This document shows positions 1 through 7,721 of a stretch of DNA of 14,104 nucleotides, piece after piece. The notes under the pieces are model-generated. The model worked only from the letters and a program-made list of their open reading frames with translations. It did no database searches and was not told the DNA's origin. Location of the stretch: assembly GCA_013812515.1 (NCBI GenBank), contig JACCTI010000334.1:1-14104 (forward strand), read 5' to 3'. Source of the stretch: Chthoniobacterales bacterium (lineage in GTDB: Bacteria; Verrucomicrobiota; Verrucomicrobiia; Chthoniobacterales; UBA10450). Every line of letters starts with the position of its first letter. The first letter of the stretch is position 1. A program made the translations under genes and the position numbers.

Positions 1-1767
1 ATCGCTTTCGCTCCGCACAAATCACCGCGCGAAATCCGCAGCCTGACGCGGAAACACTTCCAGCGGCTCGGCGCCAACCTCATTTGCAGCGTCAAGCTCG
101 GCTCGATGCCGCTGGAGAAAGTGGCGGAATGCGTTTCGCTTGAGAACCCCGATCTCGTGCACGCGGAGCTGCGTGCGGGTCACTCGCTCGTCATGGCACT
201 GAGCCATCTCGGGAACTGGGAATTATTTGCGCAATTGTTTCCGAGATATTTCGGCTACGTTCGGTTGAGCACCGTTTACCAGCCGCTCAGCAATCCGCAT
301 ATCGATGCCGATGTCCGGCGACAACGCGCGCGCGCGGGCGTCGAGTTGTTCGATCGCCGAGAAGGATTTCAGAAAGCCATTTCGCTCCTGCGGACCGGCG
401 GCTTGATCGGGATCTTCTGTGATCAACACGCGGGCGATCATGGGCTCTGGACGCCGTTCTTTGGCCGGCTCGCTTCGACAACGCCGCTTGCAGGATTGCT
501 CGCGAAGCGAACCACGGCCGCGCTCTTTGGCGCCGCCATCTACACAGACGGTCCGGCGCGCTGGCGCATGGTTTTCACGCCCCGGATCGACGCCAGCGGT
601 GACTCGGTCGAGTCGATCACGGCCAAGGTCAACGCTGCCATCGCGCAGCAGATCCGCTCTGCACCGGAAGATTGGTTTTGGGTGCATAACCGCTGGAAAA
701 CGCCGCAGCCGAATTTCCTTCTCACCCGCTATAAGCGCGGCGTCTACGTGCCGTCCGCCGAGCCCCTCAAGTCGTTTCGCATTCTGATCCGCGGTCCCAA
801 CTGGTTAGGGGACAACGTCATCAGCGCCACGGCAGTGCGCGCGATCAAGAAGGGCCGGCCGGATGCGCATATCACGTTGGCGGTTCCTAGGAAACTTGCG
901 CCGGTTTGGCAGCTGCTTCCGGAGGTGGACGAGATTGTCGCGCTGCCGGCGAAGTCCCTTTTCGACGTCGCCCATTTGTTTAAGCAACAACCTGCTTTCG
1001 ACGCCGCGATTCTTTTTCCCAACTCACTTCGCGCTGCTCTCGAAGTTTGGCTCGCCGCCATCCCACGGCGCGTCGGTTATCGCGGGCATCATCGTTCCTG
1101 GCTCCTGAATCAGATCGTTCCGGACCTGCCGAGACAGGGTCCAATCCAGCATCAGTTTTACCACTATCTCGAAATCGCGCGAAATCTCGGCACGAAGGTG
1201 AGCGACTCACCCGCCATGGCTCCGCCGCCAAATGGAAGAGCAGCACAGCTCAAGCTCGGACTTTGCCCGGGCGCTGAATATGGTCCTGCAAAGCGCTGGC
1301 TCCCGGAGCGATTCGTGGAAGTGGCGGCAGCCGTCGCGGCTCAACAATCAGTGCAATGGCACCTTTTCGGCACGGCCGTCGATGCGGAAATTGGAAGCGC
1401 AATTGCAGACCAACTCGGCGATGGGTGCGTTAATCGCATCGGCCAGACGAGCCTGGCCGAGCTGATTGCCGAGCTGCGCGCCTGTCGTCTTCTTCTTACT
1501 AATGACACCGGAACGATGCACCTTGCCACACTCGTCGGAGTACCTGTGGTGGCCGTTTTTGGTTCCACTGAACAACGCCTCACTGGACCGCTCGGCGCGG
1601 GCAACATCGTTCTCCGTCATCACGTCGAGTGCAGTCCGTGTTTTTTGCGCGAATGCCCGATCGATTTCCGCTGCATGAAAGCTGTCCCTGCCGAGGAAGT
1701 GACTGCCGCGGTGCTTTCACTCCTCAGCGAAACTGGAAGAGACGTTGGCGCGGCGACCGCGCGGTGA
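1..1767 (+). CDS. Lipid A-type acyltransferase / family 9 heptosyltransferase fusion (5' partial)
   Basis: The reading frame is open from base 1, so the N-terminus (expected membrane anchor) lies outside the window. An ATG at 106 is internal and not the start. The first ~240 residues resemble LpxL/HtrB acyltransferases: the catalytic HX4E motif is SHLGNWE near base 205, followed by GLIGIFCDQHAGDHG and ending around W-VHNRWKTPQP. From ~base 775 a complete GT9 (WaaF/heptosyltransferase II-like) domain begins at RILIRGPNWLGDNVISATA, with CPGAEYGPAKRWLPERF (donor site) and LLLTNDTGTMHLATLVGVPV, and a Cys-containing HHVECSPCFLRECP near the end. Family knowledge: LpxL adds a secondary acyl chain to Kdo2-lipid A and WaaF adds the second inner-core heptose. 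Both act at the inner membrane on nascent LPS, so a fusion would couple two successive LPS steps. The exact sugar and acyl donors are inferred. No frameshift separates the two halves. Confidence 0.9.
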   Translation: MAFAPHKSPREIRSLTRKHFQRLGANLICSVKLGSMPLEKVAECVSLENPDLVHAELRAGHSLVMALSHLGNWELFAQLFPRYFGYVRLSTVYQPLSNPHIDADVRRQRARAGVELFDRREGFQKAISLLRTGGLIGIFCDQHAGDHGLWTPFFGRLASTTPLAGLLAKRTTAALFGAAIYTDGPARWRMVFTPRIDASGDSVESITAKVNAAIAQQIRSAPEDWFWVHNRWKTPQPNFLLTRYKRGVYVPSAEPLKSFRILIRGPNWLGDNVISATAVRAIKKGRPDAHITLAVPRKLAPVWQLLPEVDEIVALPAKSLFDVAHLFKQQPAFDAAILFPNSLRAALEVWLAAIPRRVGYRGHHRSWLLNQIVPDLPRQGPIQHQFYHYLEIARNLGTKVSDSPAMAPPPNGRAAQLKLGLCPGAEYGPAKRWLPERFVEVAAAVAAQQSVQWHLFGTAVDAEIGSAIADQLGDGCVNRIGQTSLAELIAELRACRLLLTNDTGTMHLATLVGVPVVAVFGSTEQRLTGPLGAGNIVLRHHVECSPCFLRECPIDFRCMKAVPAEEVTAAVLSLLSETGRDVGAATAR

Positions 1768-1811
1768 CTCTATCGATCCCGAACGAAGCGGCGTGCTGAC
1801 CTGCATTTCTC

Positions 1812-1833
1812 AGCCGGGGTCACCGCCCCGGCT
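1812..1833. repeat. REP-like palindrome AGCCGGGG-N6-CCCCGGCT
   Basis: Perfect 8-bp inverted repeat with a 6-nt loop (TCACCG), 45 bp after the stop of the acyltransferase/heptosyltransferase gene and ~110 bp before the thioesterase. There is no T-tract after it, so it is a poor intrinsic terminator on its own. Its build (GC arms around a short loop, TCAC at the arm-loop border) resembles the palindrome at 14070-14088, suggesting a dispersed family. The rest of the 1768-1940 spacer shows no convincing gene. Confidence 0.6.
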
Positions 1834-1940
1834 CCAACTGCGACGGTCGGCGCGTTCTTTCGCTAGCCGAACCGCGCGCCTGTCAGCTGGCCTCCCACAT
1901 TCGTATTGCCTCGCGCGCGCCTTGCGGCTGATTGTCGGCC

Positions 1941-2366
1941 ATGCCAAGCAATGACAGACCGCGCATCCGCAGCGAAGTGCAGGTGATGTTTTTCGACACC
2001 GATTGCGCGGCGGTCGTGCACAACATTGCCTACCTGCGTTTCATCGAGATCAACCGGACGTTACTCGCGGAGCAACTCGGATTGCCGCTGCGACAGATGA
2101 CGGAGGAGAAGAAATATCCTGTCGTGGTGCGAACCGAAATCGACTACCGACGCGCCGCTGCGCTCGGCGATCGCCTCATTGTTGAGGGCTGGCTGGATCG
2201 GCTGGAACGTGTCCGCTTTTGGTGCGCATTCCGCATTACGCGACCCGCCGATGACACCTTGATCGCCACCTGCCGGCAGACGCTCGCGATTATCGAGATG
2301 CCTTCGGCGAAATTGCTTCGGCTGCCCGAAGATTGGGACAGGTACCGGACGGCGACTCTCGCATGA
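1941..2366 (+). CDS. Acyl-CoA thioesterase, YbgC/FadM-like hotdog (4HBT) family
   Basis: A 141-residue single hotdog domain. The N-terminal motif VMFFDTDCAAVVHNIAYLRFIE matches the 4-hydroxybenzoyl-CoA thioesterase/YbgC signature, in which the Asp of the D-T-D-x-x-x-V-V-H-N core is the catalytic residue. The family usually has 130-150 residues, so the gene looks complete. Known role: hydrolysis of acyl-CoA thioesters. YbgC proteins often sit with Tol-Pal genes, but no tol gene is visible here, so the substrate is open. ATG 1941 was chosen. An in-frame TTG at 1932 adds three residues, and neither has a strong Shine-Dalgarno. It lies between two envelope-glycan/lipid genes on the same strand, so a role in lipid or envelope metabolism is plausible but inferred. 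Confidence 0.85.
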   Translation: MPSNDRPRIRSEVQVMFFDTDCAAVVHNIAYLRFIEINRTLLAEQLGLPLRQMTEEKKYPVVVRTEIDYRRAAALGDRLIVEGWLDRLERVRFWCAFRITRPADDTLIATCRQTLAIIEMPSAKLLRLPEDWDRYRTATLA

Positions 2367-2438
2367 ACTCGCGCTCGTGCTCCCGTCTGTCTTAAATTTT
2401 TTCTTCGCGATTGTGAGCACGACCTTGAGGGAGTAAGG

Positions 2439-4130
2439 GTGGCAGCCGGAACCCGTACCTTCGGAATAGGGGAAACGCTGATCGATCCCGGCGTGTTGCC
2501 GCCGCCACCGACGCGTCACGCGCTCCTGGCATTTCTGGTGACGCTGGCGGCCATCCTGCACATTGGCACTGCGCCCTGGAGCGATGTCCACAACGGCGCC
2601 GAAGGTTACTATGCGAGTGCCGCCCTGGAGATGACCCGAAGTGACGTGGCGCCGCCGCACGATCCGCCGCTCGTCCAATGGCTGATCGCCGGTTCGTACA
2701 AGCTTTTTGGCGTAACCGCAGCCGCAGTGCGATTGCCTACCGCGGCCGCTATGATCAGCTCAGTAGCGCTCACATTTCTCATCGGCGAACAGCTGGCCGG
2801 CTACTGGCGTGGTTTCAGCGCGGGCCTGCTTCATCTTTGTTGTCTTGGGCCTGCGATTTGGGGCCGGATCGCCACGGCGGAAACGATCTTCGCTGCCACC
2901 TTGGAAGCGGTGATTTTCTGCGCGACCTGCGGATACCAGCAACAACAGAAGCGCTCGATCTGGTTTGCCGGCGTTTGGCTTTTTGCTGCCTTGGGTTTCC
3001 TGACGAAAGGCATAACCGCGCTCGTGTATCCCGCCGCGATCTTCTGCTTCCTTGCGCTCCCCTATCGGGAAGTGCGGGTTCGCTTTCGACTCCTCTTGCA
3101 CTGGCCCGGCCCGCTTCTCTTTCTTGCCTTGGTCTTGCCCTGGCTCGTTTGGATCAAACTGCATGAGCAGGTTGCTTTTTCTGAGATCGCGTTGCGTTGG
3201 CTGGTTCCGTTCGCCAGCGGAAACGTGCCGAAAGCGAACGGCATTCCACTTTCCGGCTTTCTGCTCGCACACGGGACGTGGTGGTTTCCCGCCATCTTGC
3301 TCGTCCTGCCTGGAGTTTGTTTTGCCTCGCGAAAGGTCTTTCGACCTCACGAATTCGACTTCGCCGATGCGCTGCCACTTTGCTGGATTGCGGTCGGCTT
3401 TCTCCCGCTGCTTTTTCTTCCCTCCCGACTCGAATATCATTCGATGAGCATGTGGGGCGGATTTGCTCTTTGGACCGCTTCGGCCTGGGACCGCACACCC
3501 CGCGCGCTGCGTCTCGCGGGGATAGGCCTTGTCTTCACCGCGGGTCTGACATTGGGCAGCTCGGCCACCGCTGGATACACGCTCGCGCTTCCGCCGTTGA
3601 CGGCATCGGAATGGGTGGGACTCCGGCCCATGGTAATGCTGATGGCGCTCTCGATTACTGTCTCGTGCGCGGTAGCCGCATACGTTGTGTGGAGGCAGCG
3701 CGAGGTGCTCGGATTGGCGCTGGTCCTTCTCGGTATGGTGCCGGTGGGCCTCATCACGGCCGAAGAGATTGCCCGGAGCGGCGCGCAGTTCTCGCTCGCA
3801 AACGCGGCGGAACTTGTGCAACCGGATCTCGGAAAGACAGGCGAGGTGCTCTACGAAGGCTCTCCGTTGCGTGGAAGCAGCCTCGGATTTTATCTTGCCC
3901 GGCGCGTTTCCCTAGTGAGCGAAAACCAGCAGGCCGCCGCACCCGGCTTCAATGTCGGGGCGATTCCACCCGCGGCCGCAGTCGAGAAGATGGCCGAGTC
4001 GCATCCCGTTTTCCTGATTATCGGAAAAAACCGCACCCGTTATTGGCAGGAGCAACTAACCGCGCGTTTCCATCTCTATCACCAGGTGACTACTTGCGGT
4101 CCGCACGTCGTGCTCAGTAACCTGCCTTGA
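2439..4130 (+). CDS. ArnT/PMT-like membrane glycosyltransferase (GT-C fold)
   Basis: A 563-residue polytopic protein starting at GTG with GAGGGAG 5 nt upstream. After ~30 residues come about a dozen hydrophobic segments, and a soluble C-terminal part starts near residue 440. The first periplasmic loop reads WSDVHNGAEGYYASAALEM followed by HDPPLVQWLIAGSYKLFG, the arrangement of ArnT/PMT family lipid-linked sugar transferases (typical pattern DExRYAExAREM...KPPLxYWL). LTKGITALVYP also fits the family. These enzymes move a sugar from a polyprenyl-phosphate carrier to lipid A, protein or glycan on the periplasmic face. The acidic motif is altered (AEGYY where DE-x-RY is usual). The acceptor cannot be told from sequence. 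The C-terminal soluble part, with LYEGSPLRGSSLGFYLARR, is typical of ArnT-like homologues. Confidence 0.8.
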   Translation: MAAGTRTFGIGETLIDPGVLPPPPTRHALLAFLVTLAAILHIGTAPWSDVHNGAEGYYASAALEMTRSDVAPPHDPPLVQWLIAGSYKLFGVTAAAVRLPTAAAMISSVALTFLIGEQLAGYWRGFSAGLLHLCCLGPAIWGRIATAETIFAATLEAVIFCATCGYQQQQKRSIWFAGVWLFAALGFLTKGITALVYPAAIFCFLALPYREVRVRFRLLLHWPGPLLFLALVLPWLVWIKLHEQVAFSEIALRWLVPFASGNVPKANGIPLSGFLLAHGTWWFPAILLVLPGVCFASRKVFRPHEFDFADALPLCWIAVGFLPLLFLPSRLEYHSMSMWGGFALWTASAWDRTPRALRLAGIGLVFTAGLTLGSSATAGYTLALPPLTASEWVGLRPMVMLMALSITVSCAVAAYVVWRQREVLGLALVLLGMVPVGLITAEEIARSGAQFSLANAAELVQPDLGKTGEVLYEGSPLRGSSLGFYLARRVSLVSENQQAAAPGFNVGAIPPAAAVEKMAESHPVFLIIGKNRTRYWQEQLTARFHLYHQVTTCGPHVVLSNLP

Positions 4131-4162
4131 AGAGCCGCGGACGACCGGCAGTTGAAAAAACA

Positions 4163-4184
4163 GCGGGAGCCTCTACGTTCCCGC
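4163..4184 (+). terminator. Weak hairpin between glycosyltransferase and small basic protein
   Basis: GCGGGA ... TCCCGC inverted repeat (6-bp arms, 10-nt loop), 33 bp after the glycosyltransferase stop and 10 bp before the Shine-Dalgarno of the next gene. There is no U-tract, so it may be a weak terminator or a 5'-UTR stem of the small basic protein mRNA. Confidence 0.3.
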
Positions 4185-4206
4185 CTCAGTTTCGAGGAGT
4201 TTTCTT

Positions 4207-4362
4207 ATGTCGCAGCATCGCAGTCTCAAAGGCGCCAGCACCATCACAGCCAAACGGAATGTCTTAAAGCGGTTCGAGCGGGTCGAACTGCTGAGGAAAC
4301 GCGGTCAGTTCAAGGATGGTATGAAAGTGCTCGGCCTGCCGAAGACGAAACCCGAGGCCTAA
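4207..4362 (+). CDS. Small basic protein, Verrucomicrobia/Chlamydiae type (51 aa)
   Basis: A short ORF beginning MSQHRSLKGASTITAKRNVL and ending VLGLPKTKPEA, rich in Lys and Arg. A strong Shine-Dalgarno (GAGGAG at 4194-4199, 7 nt before ATG) supports real translation. I recognise it as the conserved ~50-residue small basic protein found across Verrucomicrobia and Chlamydiae (TIGR04137-type). Its molecular function is not established. Size and charge fit an RNA- or ribosome-binding role, but that is inference. It is below the length cut-off of many gene callers, so it is easily missed. It is the best lineage marker in the window. Confidence 0.9.
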   Translation: MSQHRSLKGASTITAKRNVLKRFERVELLRKRGQFKDGMKVLGLPKTKPEA

Positions 4363-4441
4363 CGAATGGTGTTGAGTGAATGGCGGATGAGCGTGAGGCT
4401 TGCCGCTGTGTTCAAATCACTGACACAATTCTGGACGGCAG

Positions 4442-5185
4442 ATGCGCCTCAACCGCTACCTCGCTGCCGCCGGTGTCGGTTCGCGCCGCCATTGCGATGA
4501 ATTAATTGCGGCTGGTCGGGTGACCATTAACGGTCGGGTTTGCACTGACTTCGCTTACCAACCCGCGGGAACCGACCACGTGAAGCTGGGCGCGAAGATG
4601 CTACGCGCCCAACGCCGCCTCGACATCCTGCTGCACAAACCGGCGGGATTCGTCTCGACACGGACCGATCCGAATGCACGGGACACCATCTTCGATCTGC
4701 TTCCAGCGAACATGCCGCGACTCTTCAACGTCGGGCGGCTGGACGCGCAAAGCGAAGGCCTGCTGGTCTTGACGAACGACGGCGATCTCGCGCAGCGGCT
4801 GACTCATCCGCGCTACAAGGTCGATAAAGAATACGAAGTGACACTTGATCGCGCGTGGGATGCGGCGCAGGCCGCGAAGCTACTCCACGGAGTGATGCTG
4901 GATGGGCAGCGCGCGAAACTGGAGAGGGTGTACTCCACCAAACCGTTGCAGGTGCGCGTGGTTCTGCGGCAGGGGATCAACCGGCAAATTCGCCGGATGT
5001 TTTACGAGATCGGCTACGAAGTGAAACGCCTCGTCCGCATTCGGGTCGGGACGCTGAGGCTGGGAGAATTGCCACGCGGCCATTGGCGTCCGCTCACAAA
5101 AGCAGAGCTGAATTCTCTCGATCCTGCTGCGTCTCGTCTCCCGGCGGAGCGCCGGTCAGCGCACGCTAGATCAGCACGTAGTTGA
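4442..5185 (+). CDS. rluB: Pseudouridine synthase, RsuA/RluB family
   Basis: A 247-residue protein. An N-terminal S4 RNA-binding domain (MRLNRYLAAAGVGSRRHCDELI...GRVTINGRV) is followed by the synthase domain with the catalytic-loop motif FNVGRLDAQSEGLLVLTNDG (Asp of GRLD is the nucleophile). Then come HPRYKVDKEYEV and QGINRQIRRMFYEIGYEV, all signature blocks of the RsuA/RluB/RluE/RluF group. These enzymes isomerise specific uridines in rRNA. RluB versus RsuA cannot be fixed with certainty. The Arg/Ser-rich tail after residue ~225 is probably dispensable. The last 20 bp overlap tail-to-tail with the PDZ gene on the other strand, leaving no room for a separate terminator. Confidence 0.92.
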   Translation: MRLNRYLAAAGVGSRRHCDELIAAGRVTINGRVCTDFAYQPAGTDHVKLGAKMLRAQRRLDILLHKPAGFVSTRTDPNARDTIFDLLPANMPRLFNVGRLDAQSEGLLVLTNDGDLAQRLTHPRYKVDKEYEVTLDRAWDAAQAAKLLHGVMLDGQRAKLERVYSTKPLQVRVVLRQGINRQIRRMFYEIGYEVKRLVRIRVGTLRLGELPRGHWRPLTKAELNSLDPAASRLPAERRSAHARSARS

Positions 5186-6389
5186 TGCCGAGCCGCCGGG
5201 CCGGAAAAGATTGCACCGGCTTCGCTGAGACTTCCTGGACCGTTTCATCGTCACCGCGTTCCGCATCGTCCTCGTCCTCGTCGCCTTCGTCGTCCGCATC
5301 GTTGTCGTTGTCCTCATCATCCCCGCTGTTGTTTTTCGTCACAGCCGGCGCGACCGCGGGGATGTCTTTCTGCTCCAGCTTGTCATAACGCTGGCGCACA
5401 TCCGGCGGGAGCTTATCCAGTTCTTCTTTCGTTTCGATCGGCCCGCTAAAAACGAGCCGTCCCTGCGGATCTTTCGCAGTCAGCACTTTCTTGTTATTTA
5501 TCGTCTCAATCTTCATTTCGCCCTGCGCGTCGGAGTAGGTAATCTGCGCCCGACCGAGATCAATGCGGGTCGTCTTGAGTGCGCCGTTATCCCGGGTCGT
5601 CACGACGCGAACGTTGCGGCTCGCGTTCCGCGCTTCTTCGGCAGCGCGGCGTATTTCGTCGCGCGCTTTCCGCGCCTCCTTGCGGGCATTCGCTACTGCA
5701 CTGTCGATCATGCCGCCCTGCCTGTCGCCCATTTGGTCGCGGATCTGCCGGCTAAGCTCTTCGCCTTTGCGTCCCATCTCCCGACCGAACTCCTCCATCT
5801 CTTGCTGAAACTCCGGACCGAGGTCGCCGAAATTGTCTCCGCTCTGCCAACGCTTTTCCAAACCGGGCATCAGGCCGCGGCGTTGCGTAACTTCACGTTT
5901 TCCGAGCTTCGCATTGAGCTTTGTCTCGGCACCTTTGCGGAGAACGGTCAGCGTCACGCCTGTTCCTTCCGGATAGCTGCGAACGAGTTTCGAAAGCTGA
6001 TCCGGCTCGAGAAGGATCTGGTCGTTAAGCATTTTCAATATGTCGTTAGACTGGAGCCCCGCGGCCGCCGCGGGGCCGTCCGGCACCACGTAGTCAACGA
6101 CGAGCCCGAAGCCTTGCGCGAGACCCAGTTGCTCTGCCACAACCGTCGGAACGGAGGAGGTTTCGACTCCAAGATAGGTCACCGGGACTTTGGGAAGCTT
6201 TTCGCCGCGATCATGGTCGCGATCACGATCTCCACGAGCATTGGGCGGGACCGCCGGCACAGGTGGGACTGGCGGGACGGCAGCCGCGCCAGGGGCGGGC
6301 GGCGCAGGTGGAGCAGGCGGCGGTTGCGAGAAGCCTGTGATGGGAAGCAGCCCGAGGGCTGCGATTGCTGCGATGGTTTTTGGGTTCAT
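5166..6389 (-). CDS. Secreted PDZ-domain protein with acidic tail
   Basis: A 407-residue protein. It has a Sec signal peptide (MNPKTIAAIAALGLLPITGFSQ), a Pro/Ala-rich linker (residues ~22-50), a charged RDRDHDRGE segment and a PDZ domain (~70-165: YLGVETSSVP..., GFGLVVDYVVPDGPAAAAGLQSNDILKMLNDQ). Next come a highly charged helical stretch (EFGREMGRKGEELSRQIRDQ...), a mixed region and an Asp/Glu run (~350-385). It ends with PARRLGINYVLI. No protease catalytic triad precedes the PDZ domain, so it is not a DegP-type protease; I infer a periplasmic binding or scaffold role. It is the last gene of the sigma/anti-sigma operon (21 bp after the anti-sigma stop) and may be an effector or sensor of that system. 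The ribosome-binding site is weak. Confidence 0.8.
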   Translation of the reverse strand: MNPKTIAAIAALGLLPITGFSQPPPAPPAPPAPGAAAVPPVPPVPAVPPNARGDRDRDHDRGEKLPKVPVTYLGVETSSVPTVVAEQLGLAQGFGLVVDYVVPDGPAAAAGLQSNDILKMLNDQILLEPDQLSKLVRSYPEGTGVTLTVLRKGAETKLNAKLGKREVTQRRGLMPGLEKRWQSGDNFGDLGPEFQQEMEEFGREMGRKGEELSRQIRDQMGDRQGGMIDSAVANARKEARKARDEIRRAAEEARNASRNVRVVTTRDNGALKTTRIDLGRAQITYSDAQGEMKIETINNKKVLTAKDPQGRLVFSGPIETKEELDKLPPDVRQRYDKLEQKDIPAVAPAVTKNNSGDDEDNDNDADDEGDEDEDDAERGDDETVQEVSAKPVQSFPARRLGINYVLI

Positions 6390-6410
6390 GTGGTGCTTTT
6401 CTTTTTCGAG

Positions 6411-6920
6411 TTACTGACCAGAAACTGGAATGAGTTCTACCTCTTCCGTGGGGTAGGAGACGCGGAGCGATGCGCCGGTCCCGGGGTCCTTCCACTGCAG
6501 CGTCTCGCGTGAACGCGAGCGCAGGCGACGCACCGGCTCTTCGGAATTTCGCGGGAAGACCAGGCCATCATCGCTCGTGTGATAAACCACGCGCGTGACT
6601 CCATCGGGGACCAGGGTCCGCGGCAAGGTCGTTTCAATCTCGGGCGCGGTAGACGGTGCTACCGCGACAGTCGGCTGCTGTTTTGCCGGTTTCTCAACGC
6701 TGACCCGCGCAAGGATCAAAAATGCAGCGGCCGCGGCGAGGCCAACGCCGAGACCCAGCCAATGAACAGGCACTGCCCGAGGACGCGGCAGCACTCCAGC
6801 AGTCGCGACGTTGGCGGGAGCTTCAGTTAAGGCACGCTCGACTCGCGTCGTCAGATCGGCGGAGGGGGCAGCCGGACGGAGCCCTCTCAATTCACCTTCG
6901 AGATCAGAAAACTCGTTCAT
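6411..6920 (-). CDS. Putative anti-sigma factor, one membrane segment
   Basis: A 169-residue protein. A ~55-residue cytoplasmic N-terminus (MNEFSDLEGELRGLRPAAPSADLTTRVERAL) precedes one transmembrane helix (WLGLGVGLAAAAAFLILARV, ~residues 54-73) and a ~95-residue outer part with VVYHTSDDGLVFP and LQWKDPGTGASLRVSYP. It overlaps the ECF sigma gene by 17 bp, so it is translationally coupled. Cytosolic domain, single TM and periplasmic domain next to an ECF sigma factor is the usual layout of an anti-sigma factor. No zinc-binding HxxxCxxC motif is visible, so it would be a non-ZAS type. The role rests on context and topology, not on a recognised family match. Confidence 0.65.
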   Translation of the reverse strand: MNEFSDLEGELRGLRPAAPSADLTTRVERALTEAPANVATAGVLPRPRAVPVHWLGLGVGLAAAAAFLILARVSVEKPAKQQPTVAVAPSTAPEIETTLPRTLVPDGVTRVVYHTSDDGLVFPRNSEEPVRRLRSRSRETLQWKDPGTGASLRVSYPTEEVELIPVSGQ

Positions 6921-7407
6921 GAGGAATCAGATTCTTCTTCAGCGCAGCCAGTGCGTAGCGATAACGGGACGCGGCGGTGTTTTGCGAAATGCCAAGGATG
7001 CTCGCGATCTCCGCGAAGGTGAGCTCGTTCCAGATCTTCATCACGAGCACCTCCCGTTGTTCAGCAGGCAAACGATCAACCGCCCCGGCGAGCGCTTGTT
7101 GTGATTCCGAAGCGCCGTCGAACTGCGGGGCGACAGATTGTTCGCTGCCCGCCACAACATCGGCTTCGCGGCGGGCGCGGCGAGCGTCGCGCCGCAGGAG
7201 ATCGAGTGCGGTGGTCCGGACCGTCGCGAAAAGCAGGGCGCGGTTTTCGATCGGGTGCTGCTTGCGCCAGAACTTGACGAACGCTTCCTGCACGATGTCT
7301 TCGGCATCGGCGACGGAACGGACGAACTGGCGCGCGAAGAGAACGAGGCCGGGCGCGGCTTCCGCGAAACAATTCTTCCAATCTTCGTGCGTGGCGACAT
7401 TTTCCAT
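6904..7407 (-). CDS. ECF-family RNA polymerase sigma factor
   Basis: A 167-residue protein from ATG 7407 (MENVATHEDWKNCF...). The frame is open further upstream to 7581 (ATG), but that extension (Arg/Ala-rich, no recognisable domain) looks non-coding. Region 2 is seen as LFARQFVRSVADAEDIVQEAFVKFWRKQ. Region 4 is LPAEQREVLVMKIWNELTFAEIASILGISQNTAASRYRYALAALKK, with a complete helix-turn-helix. Size is normal for ECF sigmas (160-200 aa). The regulon is unknown. It heads an operon with its probable anti-sigma and a PDZ protein, and ECF sigmas commonly autoregulate such operons; no consensus promoter can be assigned by eye. Confidence 0.9.
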   Translation of the reverse strand: MENVATHEDWKNCFAEAAPGLVLFARQFVRSVADAEDIVQEAFVKFWRKQHPIENRALLFATVRTTALDLLRRDARRARREADVVAGSEQSVAPQFDGASESQQALAGAVDRLPAEQREVLVMKIWNELTFAEIASILGISQNTAASRYRYALAALKKNLIPHERVF

Positions 7408-7721
7408 GACCTCGTTGCGGTCTTCATGATGGCGACGCCGCCAAGAGCGGAATTTGTCTAAACCAGCCAAAGTTTCGGCGCCGCTGGTGCCGGCGGCTAA
7501 AGGAACGCTAGCATTCCGGGAGAGGCCAAGCGCGCACTTTTCCTGGGCTGCACGTCGTCGCGTGTCGGCAGTATTCAACAAACACGCCTAACTTTGCCGC
7601 CTCGGAGCGTAAGAGCACTGCCATCCGATGAGGAAGCGGCTGGTCGCGCGGGACGGACTTGCGGAAGTCGAGCTAGGCGACGCTCTGCACGAAGGAGCTT
7701 CGGACGGAGACAGGAGGAGTT

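Noticed and set aside
2760..3821. 353-codon minus-strand open frame
   Set aside because: It lies wholly antisense to the well-supported membrane glycosyltransferase. Its product is charged low-complexity sequence without any domain, as expected from GC-rich codon bias.
3197..4120. 307-codon plus-strand open frame in another frame of the glycosyltransferase
   Set aside because: Arg-rich product with no recognisable motif, whereas the overlapping frame has clear family motifs and membrane segments.
5733..6512. 259-codon plus-strand open frame
   Set aside because: Antisense to the PDZ and anti-sigma genes; no domain, and Arg-rich end typical of a shadow.
7408..7581. N-terminal extension of the sigma factor to 7581
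   Set aside because: The extra 58 residues are Arg/Ala-rich without a domain, and the ECF fold is complete from ATG 7407.
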